NCBI GenBank assembly: GCA_043228905.1
Contig: JBHGNT010000012.1
Span: 15,934,001-15,998,000 of the forward strand
Source of the DNA: Azolla caroliniana
Taxonomy: Eukaryota > Polypodiophyta
DNA length: 64,000 bases
Direction of reading: 5' to 3'
Below the pieces are notes generated by a model. That model did no database searches, was not told the origin of the DNA, and saw nothing but the letters and a program-made list of their open reading frames with translations. The position numbers and the translations under genes are program-made. Positions 54,894-64,000 of the stretch are shown here, piece after piece (position 1 is the first letter of the stretch; each line of letters begins with the position of its first letter).

Positions 54894-55152
54894 TTAAGAG
54901 TCTATTACTAATCAATAGACCAAATCAAGTAAAAAGGAAGAAAATAGATTGGATAGAAGAACCCGTTCCACCCGACCACCCCCGAGCTATGATCTAGACA
55001 TAGCCAACCTACCACCGACGTCCCATACCGCCGGATATTAGGATGACTAATACCTTGGAAGAGATAAACACGATCGTCGAGACGAAAGCCTAGCCCGCAC
55101 CACCGGTGTCTACGATAGCAGCCTTCCGACGTGATCCCTATGAGGGTAGCTT
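54894..55152 (-). repeat. Inverted I/K-type LTR fragment
   Basis: The reverse complement matches 33440-33705 (caccggtggtgcaggctaggc, cgacgatcgtgttt, gactcttaa). It sits right after the K gag in opposite orientation. Confidence 0.85.
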
Positions 55153-56770
55153 GACCATGTGCCATGGAACTTGAAGCCAATTCCGGTGCCATGGGCGCAT
55201 ATTCCCAAAATCATCGACTTGCTCAAGGAGAAGGTGGGATTCTAGATCCATCAAACGCTCCGTACTCAAATCGATGGTTTACGGTTCCGAAGAAGAAGGG
55301 GTTACTCCGATTTATCCAAGACTTGCAACCGGTGAACAAGGTCACAATCCGGAACTCCGGAGTCGGTCCGATAGTAGACAAATTTGCGGAAGCATTTGCC
55401 AGTCATGCGATATACTCCATCGGAGACCTATATTCAGGGTATGACCAATTCCAACTAGTCGTGGAGAGCTGAGACATCACTACCATGCAATCACCGATAG
55501 GATTAGTCTGAATGTGCACACTACCACAAGGAGCGACAAACTCGGTTGCACATATGATGAACGTGATGAACAAGGTGCTTCGAGATTGCATTTCGAAGAT
55601 AACGATGTCGTTCCTAGATGACATTCCGATGAAAGGATGCGCGGTCGAAGAAAAAGATGAAACTATGGATGATCGGGGATGCTGAAAGTTCGTAGTCGAC
55701 CATATTCGTGATTGGGAGAAAGTACTTCGAAAGTTAGAAGATGTGCACCTAACACTTTCTGGGGAGAAATCGGCATTCGGGCAAGAAGAGATATTGGTAG
55801 TCGGACATCTCTGTGGACCCTACGGCCGAAGACCGTCACCAACCAAGATCGATACGATTCAAGCTATGAAAGAAGTATGTGAGTCATAATCCAGAGTCTG
55901 AAGGTTTCTTGGAGCTTGTGCATTTTATCACATATGGATTCCGCACTGTGCACATATTGCGGACCCACTCTATCACTTATTGCAAACGGGGAAGAAGTTC
56001 GAATGGAAACCGGAACACACCAAATCCATGAAGAAGCTTAAGAAAACACTACGGAGGACTGAAGCACTTAAGAAGCTAAGTTATGAGCGACCAATCATAG
56101 TAACAGTTGATACAAGTCCAACCAGGATCGAATAGGTCATCAATCAAGCCAACTCGGATGGTTTGCGATATCCGATCAGATTCGGAGCAAAGGTTCTCAA
56201 CGAAACGCAACGCGGATATGCACAAGTCAAAAGAGAATTATGGGGAGTCGTGTCGGCAAATCAAATTGGATCGAGATTATTTGATCAGAGCCGAAGTAGT
56301 GATCGAAACGGATTGTCTTCCGATACTCGGGATGATGCAGTGTTGCACGATACCGGATGTGTCTATGCTAAGATGGATTGCATATGTTAAGTCGCTTAAC
56401 GCGGATGTACAACACATCTCCGAAAAAGACAATGTGGTAGCGGATATGATATCAAGGGCTTGGTTCAGAGACGACATAGCCGAATCCAATAATGAAGAAG
56501 TTTCTGAAGACTACTTTGCTTCAGAGCACATAATATGCCGAGTAAACGTAAGCCAAGAATTCCGAGAAGAAGAATATGAGGGAGAAAGCTTGATGATTGG
56601 GAAGGTGCTACAAGAGATTGAGGAATCATCGGACGATAAAGAGAAGAGGGCCGAGATCCGAAGGAAGAAGAGGAAAGTCCAAAAGTTCTTCTTGAAAAAT
56701 GGATTAATATGGAGGGAGCCGAAAAGACCGGATGGCATACCACTTCGGGTAGTCGGGACGAAAGAGCAAT
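55153..56770 (+). pseudogene. Gypsy RT-RNase H (element J)
   Basis: Starts at PWNLKPIPVPW-like sequence, then SNRWFTVPKKKGLLRFIQDLQPVNKV and SGYDQFQLVVES, TGA 55470-55472 and TGA 55509-55511 (both expected Arg), and SFLDDIPMKG with an intact FLDD (about 55610-55630). RNase H in several frames: ETDCLPILGMMQ and HISEKDNVVADMISRAWF. Close to F but less decayed at the active site. Confidence 0.8.
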
Positions 56771-56870
56771 GAAACCGGATAATTTCTGAGTTTCATGAAT
56801 CTGATTGGGCTGGACATCGAGGGACATGGGCAACTTTGTGAAAATCAAACAAAAATAATAGTGGAAGAAT

Positions 56871-57830
56871 ATGTACAAAGATATAGCAGAGTTTACGGAA
56901 AGCTGCGAGAAGTGTCAAATCTACTCTGGAGTTCAACACCGAGATGAGTTACATCCGACATTCTCACTGACAATGAACTTCAAATGGATGGTCAATATTG
57001 TAGCCATGCCAACCGGGATCAGACAAAAGAAGTACTTGGTGTCAGATCGGGAAGATCTCACAAACCAAGTAGAAGGTCGGGCGCTACGAAGGAAAACGTG
57101 TTCTGCGGTATGCCAATTTCTTTTGGAGGAGGTGTTTTGCAGGTACGGGTGCGTAGGACAAGTGATTGCGGATCAGGGAGAACTCGACTTTGATAAAGTT
57201 AGGGAATTCTTCACCAAACATGGAGTTCGGCTAACACTAACAACGGCATACAATCCGGAGGCCAACAGGAAAATCGAACAAGGACATAGTCCGATCATCA
57301 AAGCACTTGCCAAAGCATGCGACGGAAGGGTGAAGGATTGGCCGCAGATGCTCCCCGATGCACTATGGGCGGATCGGACGACGCATAGCTCCGTAACCGG
57401 TTATATCCCGACAGAACTTATACCCGGACAAGCACCGGTAATGCCGAAGGAAACCTCGATCGCGACATGGACAATGCTACCGTGGAAGGAAGAGATGAGC
57501 CGGGAAGAAGTATTAGCGGTCCGGATACAGCAACTAGAGGGAAGACTGGAAGACATAGCGGAAGCAACACACCAACAACAAGAAGCGTGATTCAGGAACA
57601 AAAGCCGATTCAACACAAAACATCGACTATGACCGCGGAAGTTTGAAGAAGGAGATTGAGTGATTGTCTATGATAGTAGTCTGGATCATCAACATACAAC
57701 GATACGGAAGTTCGGGCCATACGAGGTTCGGAAAGTTTTCGACAACGGAACTTACCGACTATGCGAGTTGGATGGGACGATACTACGAGTGCCTATAGCG
57801 GGGAAACGGTAAAGATCTTCAAGAAGCAGA
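56871..57830 (+). pseudogene. Gypsy integrase (element J)
   Basis: Zinc segment CEKCQIY, HRDELHPTF, MVNIVAMPTG (first catalytic Asp is Asn here; F has GDLV), second Asp in IADQGELDFD, Glu in ANRKIEQGH; stop at 57588-57590, with the C-terminal domain continuing in other frames (FGPYEVRKVFDNGTY). Same lineage as F integrase. Confidence 0.8.
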
Positions 57831-57999
57831 CTAACGACAAACCCTATGTAACCTAGACAAGACCGACAACGAGGAGCAACCGGACAAAGATCGTGTTGAT
57901 GTGGAAAGCGAGGAATTGGGTAGTGCTACGGATGAAGACGAACAACAGGAATCGGGAACTTCGGCACATACCGGAGGATGTGCGGGTTTGGGGGGCGAG

Positions 58000-58733
58000 T
58001 GTCATAGTGTAATTTGCACACTACGTGAAAATTGCATTTTTATCCCTCCAGATGGAACCGGCAAGGAGGAACCGCTAAGGAGACCCGGTAAGAACCGGAT
58101 CAAGCCGGATAAAGTAGGCCCATGAGAGCCTCTCACCGGATGAAGAGACAAATTTGTAAATAGAAGAAAAGATTGTTACATGCATAGGGCAAGATTCGAA
58201 CCCTGTTCCTTCAGATTAGCGATTTTTAAGCCTTACGATTATACTAGCATATTATGAATTTTAAAGTTATACTAAACTTTATCCCATGTAAATATTCTAG
58301 ATATGCATGGTACAAAAAGTTATTCATGCATACACACTCGAGTTAAAAGAAAAGATGGGATAGAAACCTAATCATGCACATGTAGTGTGTATGAAAACTA
58401 AAGTTAGGAAAAGCATGATGCTTGCATGTGATAAACTGAGACTCTTCCAACACTATAATAAAAGGAAGAGAGAAAGATGTATAGGTGTTGTTGATTTTTA
58501 TAAGGTTTGAATAATATAAAATAATCGTGGGATTCACGATTTTGCCATCTGTTTCTCTCTTACAATCTAAGTATCAATTAATACACTATACTCGTGGGAT
58601 TCACGGGTTTCATATCTTCTTCTTGCAATCTCTTGCTAACTAACATTATCTCATATTCTTCTTTCTCCTAGTCCAAAACCCCAGTGGTTCCCACCTGACT
58701 CACGCAAACGATCCGCCGCCGAAAGGCACGACA
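58000..58733 (+). repeat. 3' LTR of Gypsy J, chimeric
   Basis: Begins TGTCATAGTG after the purine tract GTTTGGGGGGCGAG and ends GGCACGACA. Bases 58045-58170 resemble a Copia G LTR stretch (ccctccagatgg, ccggatgaagagaca, tttgtaaat). 58193-58203 reads as a tRNA T-arm box B on the minus strand (GGGTTCGAATC). Confidence 0.55.
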
Positions 58734-59710
58734 ACGCATATCAATACTGTAAACAATGTGATCTGTGTCAACGCTTGGGGCAAACTACGGAGCTCGCAAG
58801 AATGCCTCACCAACCAGTACTTCCACTTGACCCGTTCCAAAAATGGGGTCTCGATTTTGTCGGTCCCTTTATACCGGCAGCAGCACGTACAGGCAACAAA
58901 TATGTTCTCATGGCCATAGATTACTACACAAAATGGGTAGAAGCCAAACCATTACAGGACAATACTATGACGTTCACGACAAGATTCCTTTATGAACACA
59001 TCTGGTGCCATTTTGGTTGCCCAATAGAGCTCATAAGCGACCAAGGGAGCCATTTCTTGAATTCGTTCATCCACAAACTCACACACCATTACGTCGTAGC
59101 ACACAAGAAGAGTATGCCATATTACCCACAGGCAAATGGGTTAGCAGAATCCACGAACAAGACACTACAGAATATCTTGAAAAAGATTGTGAATGAGAAT
59201 AGAACAAACTGGAACACAAAGCTGCATAGTGCTTTGTGGGCGTACTGAACGAGTTACAAAACAAGTATACAGTCCACGCCTTTCCAGTTAGCGTTTGGGT
59301 TAGAGTCCGTAATGCCCATCGAATTCTAGGTGCCCAGTTTGCGGATTCAAGTATGCAACAGATTGTCGGAAGGCTAGTCAGAGCAGATCCGACTGCAACA
59401 ACTACTCGAACTAGGCGAAGCTCGGGTCCGCAGCATGGCCATATTAGAACAAGAGCAATGATGGCGTAGGGCGTTCTAAAATCGACATCAGAACAGACTA
59501 GAGAAAGACTTCAAGGTTGGGAAAGCCGTACTAGTCTTTCAAACACGCATAAGACCAATGCTTGGAAGGTTTTGATTCGACTAGACAGGGCCGTACTGGA
59601 TAATTTGGGCGGAAAATAGAACCTTTCAGTTAGGTACCCTCATCGGAGAAGTGTTACGCAAAAACGTGAACAGATTTCGACTACAGCCTTACCTGGGACC
59701 TACGCCCCCA
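58734..59710 (+). pseudogene. Gypsy integrase (element H)
   Basis: Resumes right after J: AYQYCKQCDLCQR (zinc CxxC), WGLDFVGPF (first Asp), ISDQGSHF (second Asp), NGLAESTNK (Glu), to WAY and TGA at 59246-59248. Other frames continue VPSLRIQV, LQQLLELGEARVRSM, AVLVFQTRIRPMLGR, TGPYWIIWAENRTFQLGTL and RFRLQPYLGP. Catalytic triad intact; C-terminal third broken by TAG, TGA and frameshifts. No chromodomain. 59711-59872 holds the spacer to the post-integrase module. Confidence 0.85.
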
Positions 59711-60136
59711 AACCCGTTTCCCGCCGTAACGGACACGGCAGATGGATCCCACACTAACCAATAGCCGAGACCCACAGGTAACAAATGTAACAGTAATGTT
59801 GTACCAGTAATTGTTGGAAAAAATAAAAAAATAAAAAAGAGAGAAGATATTCACGACTATTAAAAGGACTTTATGCATGGACAAGTCCCAAAAACAAGAA
59901 CACGCGTCGCCACGATGTCACACAGGCCTATGAACCCTAATGCACAAAAAGACGGAAATAGACGGTTTTCTGCACATTACAGAAAACAGCCTCCAGCTTC
60001 CTACTATCCTCGTACTCTTCGCTCTCCTCGTGCTCCTCATTCTCCTCGCTCTCCTGCATACCGCAAGCACCACACACAACGCAGCTCACGTGCTTCACCT
60101 ATCCAGCTCTCTCTGCACAAACCCTGTCCACACACG

Positions 60137-60604
60137 ATGTCGATCATCATCTCGGCCGCCTTGCGCAGGTGGCTCGTGGAAAAGGGGTTTGAGGGGTACA
60201 TCCGGGTAGCAGAAGCACGACCGCACCCCAATGCACTAGACATCGCCAAGAAGCTTAACATTGACACGGTGACGCATGCTAGTATCCGGAAGACGTTGTG
60301 TCTGTCTGCCACAGGCGAGAAGTACTTCCAAATTCCTCCATCTAACGAACTGGAGAGGAATTTTGGACAATATTTGACATCCGCCAAGGCATACAGAACA
60401 AAGAAAATCTCGAGTCCATTTTTTCGGGAGATTGCAAAGTTCCTGCTGGAAGTTGAATGCGTACATGTTAACGCCTACGGAATGCCAAAACAAAAGGTAG
60501 GCATTATCATCAACACATTCGAAGGTCACACAGTAGATTCGGGATTAATTACGGGACCAGCGCTGCGAAAGGGACTTTACACACATCAAGCTGGAAAAAG
60601 CTAA
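60137..60604 (+). CDS. Uncharacterised post-integrase ORF (H)
   Basis: 155 codons, ATG chosen because the L copy (18300) aligns from the same Met; the frame is open further up to 59873, but that Ser/Pro/Arg-rich part has no match in L. Features: amphipathic start (IIISAALRRWLVEKGF), GYIRVAEARPHPNALDIAKKL, FGQYLTSAKAY, FFREIAKFLLEV, YGMPKQKVGIIINTF and DSGLITGPAL. Mixed alpha/beta character, no signal peptide, no membrane segment, no zinc or catalytic motif I know. It lies between integrase and the 3' LTR, the position of env-like or accessory genes in plant Gypsy elements. A frameshift at the end cuts off IIQQYLTILFPP, conserved in L. Confidence 0.65.
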   Translation: MSIIISAALRRWLVEKGFEGYIRVAEARPHPNALDIAKKLNIDTVTHASIRKTLCLSATGEKYFQIPPSNELERNFGQYLTSAKAYRTKKISSPFFREIAKFLLEVECVHVNAYGMPKQKVGIIINTFEGHTVDSGLITGPALRKGLYTHQAGKS

Positions 60605-61017
60605 GGCCAATTATTCAACAGTACCTTACGATACTGTTTCCACCACTCCCCGCTCCGGCGACTAGCAGACCTATGCCCCCTCCACGATCTGCGAAATGGC
60701 GGCTAGCGGAATTGGCAACCTCAGAATGGGAAGAAGAACCATAGCCTTCCCACTTCGTCGTGGAACCAACGGAGATGGAGCAACCAGCAGAGACCGTTGA
60801 AGCACCGTCAACAATGGGTGAGCAGAACCCAGAACTCAACCACGGAAGCCCAAAGCCTAAGCCTCGTAGGCTAGATCAGAAAGATGGGCGTAGGCTGGTA
60901 AAAGATACAATTGCACCAATCGAAACTTTCCCCCCCACAGAGCCCACAACCACATTTGAGATAATCCATGAGCCACAGCCAATCATTACGGCTCAGTCTC
61001 CACATGGCAAAGAGTAA
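60605..61017 (+). pseudogene. Linker of H post-integrase protein
   Basis: Frames continue the ORF: IIQQYLTILFPPLPAP, a Pro-rich stretch, then 60760-61017 with acidic repeats and a basic motif SPKPKPRRLDQKDGRRLVK that matches L near 17530-17580. Probably one protein with the ORF before it. Confidence 0.55.
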
Positions 61018-61024
61018 ACAGCCC

Positions 61025-61486
61025 TAAGTTCATATAAGTATAAATATGACATAGGGCAATCACTTTATATGTGTATTGTAGCCATATTGTTGTATGTGCA
61101 TAACTATTGACAAAGAGAGAGAGAGTGTGTGTGTGTGAGATACATAATAGTTTCTGTTGTAACCGCCACTTGGCGAAGAAACAGAGCTCGAGGTCATTGC
61201 CTCCGAGTATCTGAAAGGCACCTCAAGTATGTGCCTCCGGTTCGGCTCTGGTAATCCCCAACTTGACGGATTCACCGATTCGGATATGTCGGCTGATGCG
61301 GATACCAGCTAGTCTACATTTGGATATGTCATGATTTATGTAGGGGGAGTAGTATCATGGCAGTCGAGGCTGTAGAAGACGGTTGTGTTGTCAACCACGG
61401 AGGCGGAGTACATGGCAGTTGTGGAAGCCGTCAAGGAGATAATTTGGATGAAGGACTTCATCGGAGAGCTAGGGATCCAACAACCA
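61025..61486 (+). mobile_element. Copia G-family scrap inside H module
   Basis: 61025-61208 matches part of the G LTR (agtataaatatgac, gtaaccgcc, gctcgaggtc); 61209-61486 matches G RNase H (gacggattcaccgattcgg, catggcagtcgaggctg, gacttcatcggagagct). LTR and RNase H sequences are joined directly, with everything between deleted. Confidence 0.8.
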
Positions 61487-62369
61487 ATAAGCGTAAAATC
61501 GAAAACGTCAATAAGACCCTAGACGAAACGCAACCCCATGCCCAAACGCTAATGGACAATGTACATGTCCTCCTTCAAACAAATCGTGAGCGGTTTACAA
61601 CGCAGTTGAAAGCAACGTTGGACAAAGCATGGGCAGTGTGGACTACGCAAGCAGCGAAATTGCACACCTACCGGGCAGACTTGGAGAACCGCCACAAAGA
61701 GGACAAAGGCTTCTACAAACTAAATGAGGAGAGCATTGCAGTGGTACAAGAGGACCTCGCACAGGATTATTAAACGCTTGCTAACCAGCACTCCGAAGAA
61801 CTCACGCAACTGTTAGAAGATTTCAGGGAAACTCAGGAAAACATCTTGAACCAGCTAATTGAGCTTGGCAGCAAGAGCCACAGGGTAGAAGCAATAACAG
61901 TACCATACAGCAACTCCGCCGAACAAAACGAGCCCCAGCCTAACCCAAATGACGCGCCTGAAGAAACAACTACACCAATCAACCCCGCGGACGATACGAG
62001 CAAAGAGGAGCAATGCCCGGACACCTGCCCACGCTAGGAAGAGCCATCGTCGGAGCCACAAGGAAATGTCTCGGACAGCGTACCAACCAAGCCCACCACA
62101 ACGAGGCTGCATGAAGAAGTAAACGCGGAGACCGATGCGCCAGCCAAGCTGAACAACGAAGCACCTACGGACATCACGCCATCTCCGGTGCATGGCAAAC
62201 GAACAGAGCCGCGTGATGAGGACAACACAGAAACAAACGCACTGGCCGAGTGTACCAACGAAGCACCTACAGACATCACATCGCCTCCAGTGCATGACGA
62301 GCGAACGGAGTCAAACATCCTCGACATTTTGGGCGACGTGCCATGGCACTGTCCCACATGTGTGCCAAG
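61487..62369 (+). pseudogene. Coiled-coil and acidic tail of H module
   Basis: A frame resumes at NKRKIENVNKTLDE and runs through a helix (QTNRERFTTQLKATLDKAW, AKLHTYRADLENRHKED) to TAA 61771-61773; the same frame goes on (HSEELTQLLEDFRET, ENILNQLIELG) into a Pro/Glu/Thr-rich tail with a duplicated NEAPTDIT...PVH...RTE unit (about 62155-62210 and 62258-62312), past TAG 62035-62037, to the 3' LTR. The L copy also has a long coiled coil here. A structural or particle-associated role is possible but unproven. Confidence 0.55.
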
Positions 62370-62818
62370 TGTTGTCCACCGGAATTGCAACCATCGGAAA
62401 TAACGCATGGGGAATAGAGTATTATATTAGGAGCGTTAAAGTAACGCGTGTAATGGTTGTAAGCAAGGAGCGTAACCGATTAGAAGCCATGTATATATAA
62501 AGGGCGAGAGACCATTGTAAAGAGCTAGCGTATTATGAGAGTGCCATTTTAATATAGTTTATCTTCTCTGATCTTGGTGTCCTGTCTATTGGCCTATTGG
62601 TCTCTTGTTTCTGTGTCTCATTCTCTGTATAAGACTGTGTTGTAGTAAACACAAGGTAAGTACGCGTTGGGTGCTATGCCCTAGAGAGGTTAGGTTGTAG
62701 TAATCTTCCCCTGACACCCTACCGATCACGCACTACGCATCCCTATTCCCTTGCACCACGATCACCTTGTAAGCTACCCTGAAGGATTGAGGGTGGCCTA
62801 TGTTCCTAACCGGTAACA
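62370..62818 (+). repeat. 3' LTR of Gypsy H
   Basis: TGTTGTCCACC to ACCGGTAACA, 449 bp; about 22 extra bases near 62672-62695 (ctatgccctagagaggttag) relative to the 5' LTR. TATATATAAAG at 62493-62503. Confidence 0.92.
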
Positions 62819-62823
62819 ATTAT

Positions 62824-63334
62824 TAGAGTAGAGTTTAGTTTTCCCCCGTTGTTAGTAGAAGCACTTTTCCAAGTGGTAGTTTTAATTCATCGGATACATC
62901 ATCAACCACCAAATACGATATCCCGTCAAGCTTTTGAGGCATCCTGATCCCTATATGCGTCCGAGGACTTTGCCTCTTGGTATAGTATTGTAGTGAGTTG
63001 GTTACTTGCAAATGGTATTGAAATTAATAACCTACCTCACCTTAAGTACAACCATGGGATTGATCAAACTTTAATCTCTAATGAAGACCATAATAAAGTA
63101 ATGCGCCAAGAAATATGGCAAATTTACACCCGATATAAATGGATCACCCCACCAGAGTCACTCCCAACTAAAATATGATGGGATTCGTTCCCTTTCATTC
63201 ATGAGAAAGACCGACTATGTAATTGACAATGTCGTGGAAAGACAGAAACACAACAAATACACATTTTTATGTGGAAACCCTAAATGGGGAAAACCATGGG
63301 AGAAGAAGAGATTCCACTATACACAAGAGAATAT
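62824..63334 (+). other. Unassigned sequence between H and P
   Basis: Continues the H target sequence. A frame from about 62945 to 63178 (ASWYSIVVSWLLANG, RYKWITPPESLPTKI) is open for some 75 codons and vaguely recalls LINE C-terminal regions, but I cannot support a family. Confidence 0.3.
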
Positions 63335-63617
63335 TGTTGGGTGTGTGAGGAAGAGTGAGAGACACACAAGAAGCACACACAAGAAGCACTAACACAAAGA
63401 AGGCAATGGCTGGAATAGCTCTCTCTATTGATGAATAATACAAACCTAGTAAGAGCTGAAATATATATCCCTAAGTACTAAGTACCACCACATATGAGTG
63501 ACTCATGTATGTGGTAACATGGGGAAAAAACCTCTAGCCAGCGCTAGAATAAAAAGTGCCCATGTATAGGTAAAATGGTTCACATCAAAGCTACTGGAGC
63601 AACACGTAAGTGTAACA
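63335..63617 (-). repeat. 3' LTR of Copia P
   Basis: On the minus strand TGTTACACTTACG to CACACCCAACA, 283 bp. Confidence 0.82.
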
Positions 63618-63639
63618 AACCCCCCTGGAGCAAATGATG

Positions 63640-64000
63640 TGAACATGTACAAGGAGTGACAGATCAACCCCCACAAGGCAATAAGCCTAAAGCTTTGCGA
63701 AAAGCTTCAAACTTTTCTCATGGAAGAGCTTTGGTGAATATGTCTGGCACATTATCTTGTGTAGGCACATATACCAAATCAATATCTCCTGCATGAAGGT
63801 GCTCCCTCACATAGTGATAATGCACCTCAATATGTTTGGTCCATGCATGAAATACAGGATTTCATGCAACAACCAATGCATTCTGGCTAGCTGTGAGAAT
63901 ACGTGTAGCAACATCAATCTCCATGCAAAGATCCATCAAAAGCCGTCTTAGGCATATACACTCCACTGTAGCTATGAAAACTGCCCTGTACTCAGCTTCA
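63640..64000 (-). pseudogene. Copia RNase H C-terminus (element P)
   Basis: The minus strand reads EAEYRAVF (catalytic Glu region) from the edge, then HIEVHYHYVREHLHAGDIDLVYVPT and DIFTKALP, the usual Copia C-terminus. Stops interrupt before NPVFHAWT and after FTKALP. The rest of the element lies beyond the window. Confidence 0.82.

Larger units (their letters stand above)
50395..58733 (+). mobile_element. Gypsy element J (F-related), rearranged
   Basis: Lies between H RNase H and H integrase. The right end ...AGGCACGACA is clear because H coding resumes at once; acgca repeats at 50390-50394 and 58734-58738 as a likely target duplication. A TGTCGTG at 50278 is an alternative left end. The 5' and 3' LTRs share only terminal motifs, which is odd. 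Inside: gag, a K fragment with inverted LTR piece in place of protease, RT, RNase H and integrase of the F lineage, all broken. Confidence 0.6.
45400..62818 (+). mobile_element. Tat-like Gypsy element H, 17.4 kb with inserts
   Basis: LTRs at 45400-45827 and 62370-62818, target duplication attat at 45395-45399 and 62819-62823. The interior encodes gag, protease, RT, RNase H, integrase, then a 2.6-kb post-integrase module. Protease (VDGGSGVN) and RT (FLDEFEVYG, normally FLDDF.VYG) are of the plant Tat/Athila group. About 8.3 kb is the J insertion and 0.46 kb a Copia G-family scrap, so H itself is about 8.6 kb. No obvious purine tract precedes the 3' LTR. LTRs have several small indels, so it is not young. 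Confidence 0.88.
63335..64000 (-). mobile_element. 3' end of Copia element P
   Basis: On the minus strand: RNase H end from the window edge to about 63690, purine tract CCAGGGGGGTT (63618-63628), then 3' LTR 63335-63617. The bases next to the LTR are aatat (63330-63334). Confidence 0.85.

Noticed and set aside
58165-58246. A tRNA gene on the minus strand
   Set aside because: Only a T-arm-like motif is convincing; D-arm and acceptor pairing are not visible.
62945-63180. A possible LINE or host exon frame near the right end
   Set aside because: About 75 codons with only a vague resemblance; no catalytic or zinc motif to support a call.

Overview
This window is land-plant nuclear DNA made almost entirely of nested retrotransposons. 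I see no convincing host gene, rRNA, intact tRNA, CRISPR array or prokaryotic signal. Evidence for a plant: Copia elements whose primer sites match initiator tRNA-Met, Gypsy polyproteins of the Tat/Athila type (integrase and protease motifs), a plant-type telomere repeat (TTTAGGG) inside one element, and stop codons concentrated in former CAG and CGA codons, as expected from decay of methylated CHG/CG sites. The species cannot be named. One Gypsy lineage (elements F and J) has a protease/RT style that I associate from memory with non-seed plants and fungi.

Layout, using local letters. 1-170: antisense Gypsy gag scrap. A (368-2593, +): 5'-truncated Copia with its 3' LTR, inserted into B. B (2594-6595, -): decayed Copia. 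L (pieces of 6596-28142, -): an old Tat-like Gypsy cut by Copia C (6881-11995, TSD ttgcc), by Copia D (12406-17300, TSD gggtg) and by a block made of Gypsy F (18763-25825, +) plus the 3' LTR of Gypsy M (25895-27733, +). N (28157-32296, +, TSD cgacc): young Copia that keeps gag, protease and integrase but has no reverse transcriptase. 32390-33240: LINE RT fragment. I (33253-45080, +): Gypsy split by Copia G (36983-42647). H (45400-62818, +, TSD attat): a 17.4-kb Tat-like Gypsy containing Gypsy J (about 50395-58733), which itself contains a Gypsy K fragment (52475-54893) and an inverted I/K-type LTR piece. P (63335-64000, -): 3' end of a Copia.

The most interesting content is a module after the integrase in the H family. 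It has a conserved globular ORF of about 155 residues with no match I recognise, then a basic proline-rich linker, then a long coiled-coil region with an acidic tail that runs into the 3' LTR. The window has two independent copies (H at 59873-62369; L at 6596-18762). Copy L was shattered by C and D, but the exact target duplications let the pieces be ordered again.

Working genes are few. D has a pol frame open from protease to RNase H but has lost gag and its primer site. C has two stops and a frameshift, N one frameshift; the others are clearly dead. The young copies (C, D, N) have nearly identical LTR pairs and perfect target duplications, so this locus has received Copia insertions recently on top of an old Gypsy layer.
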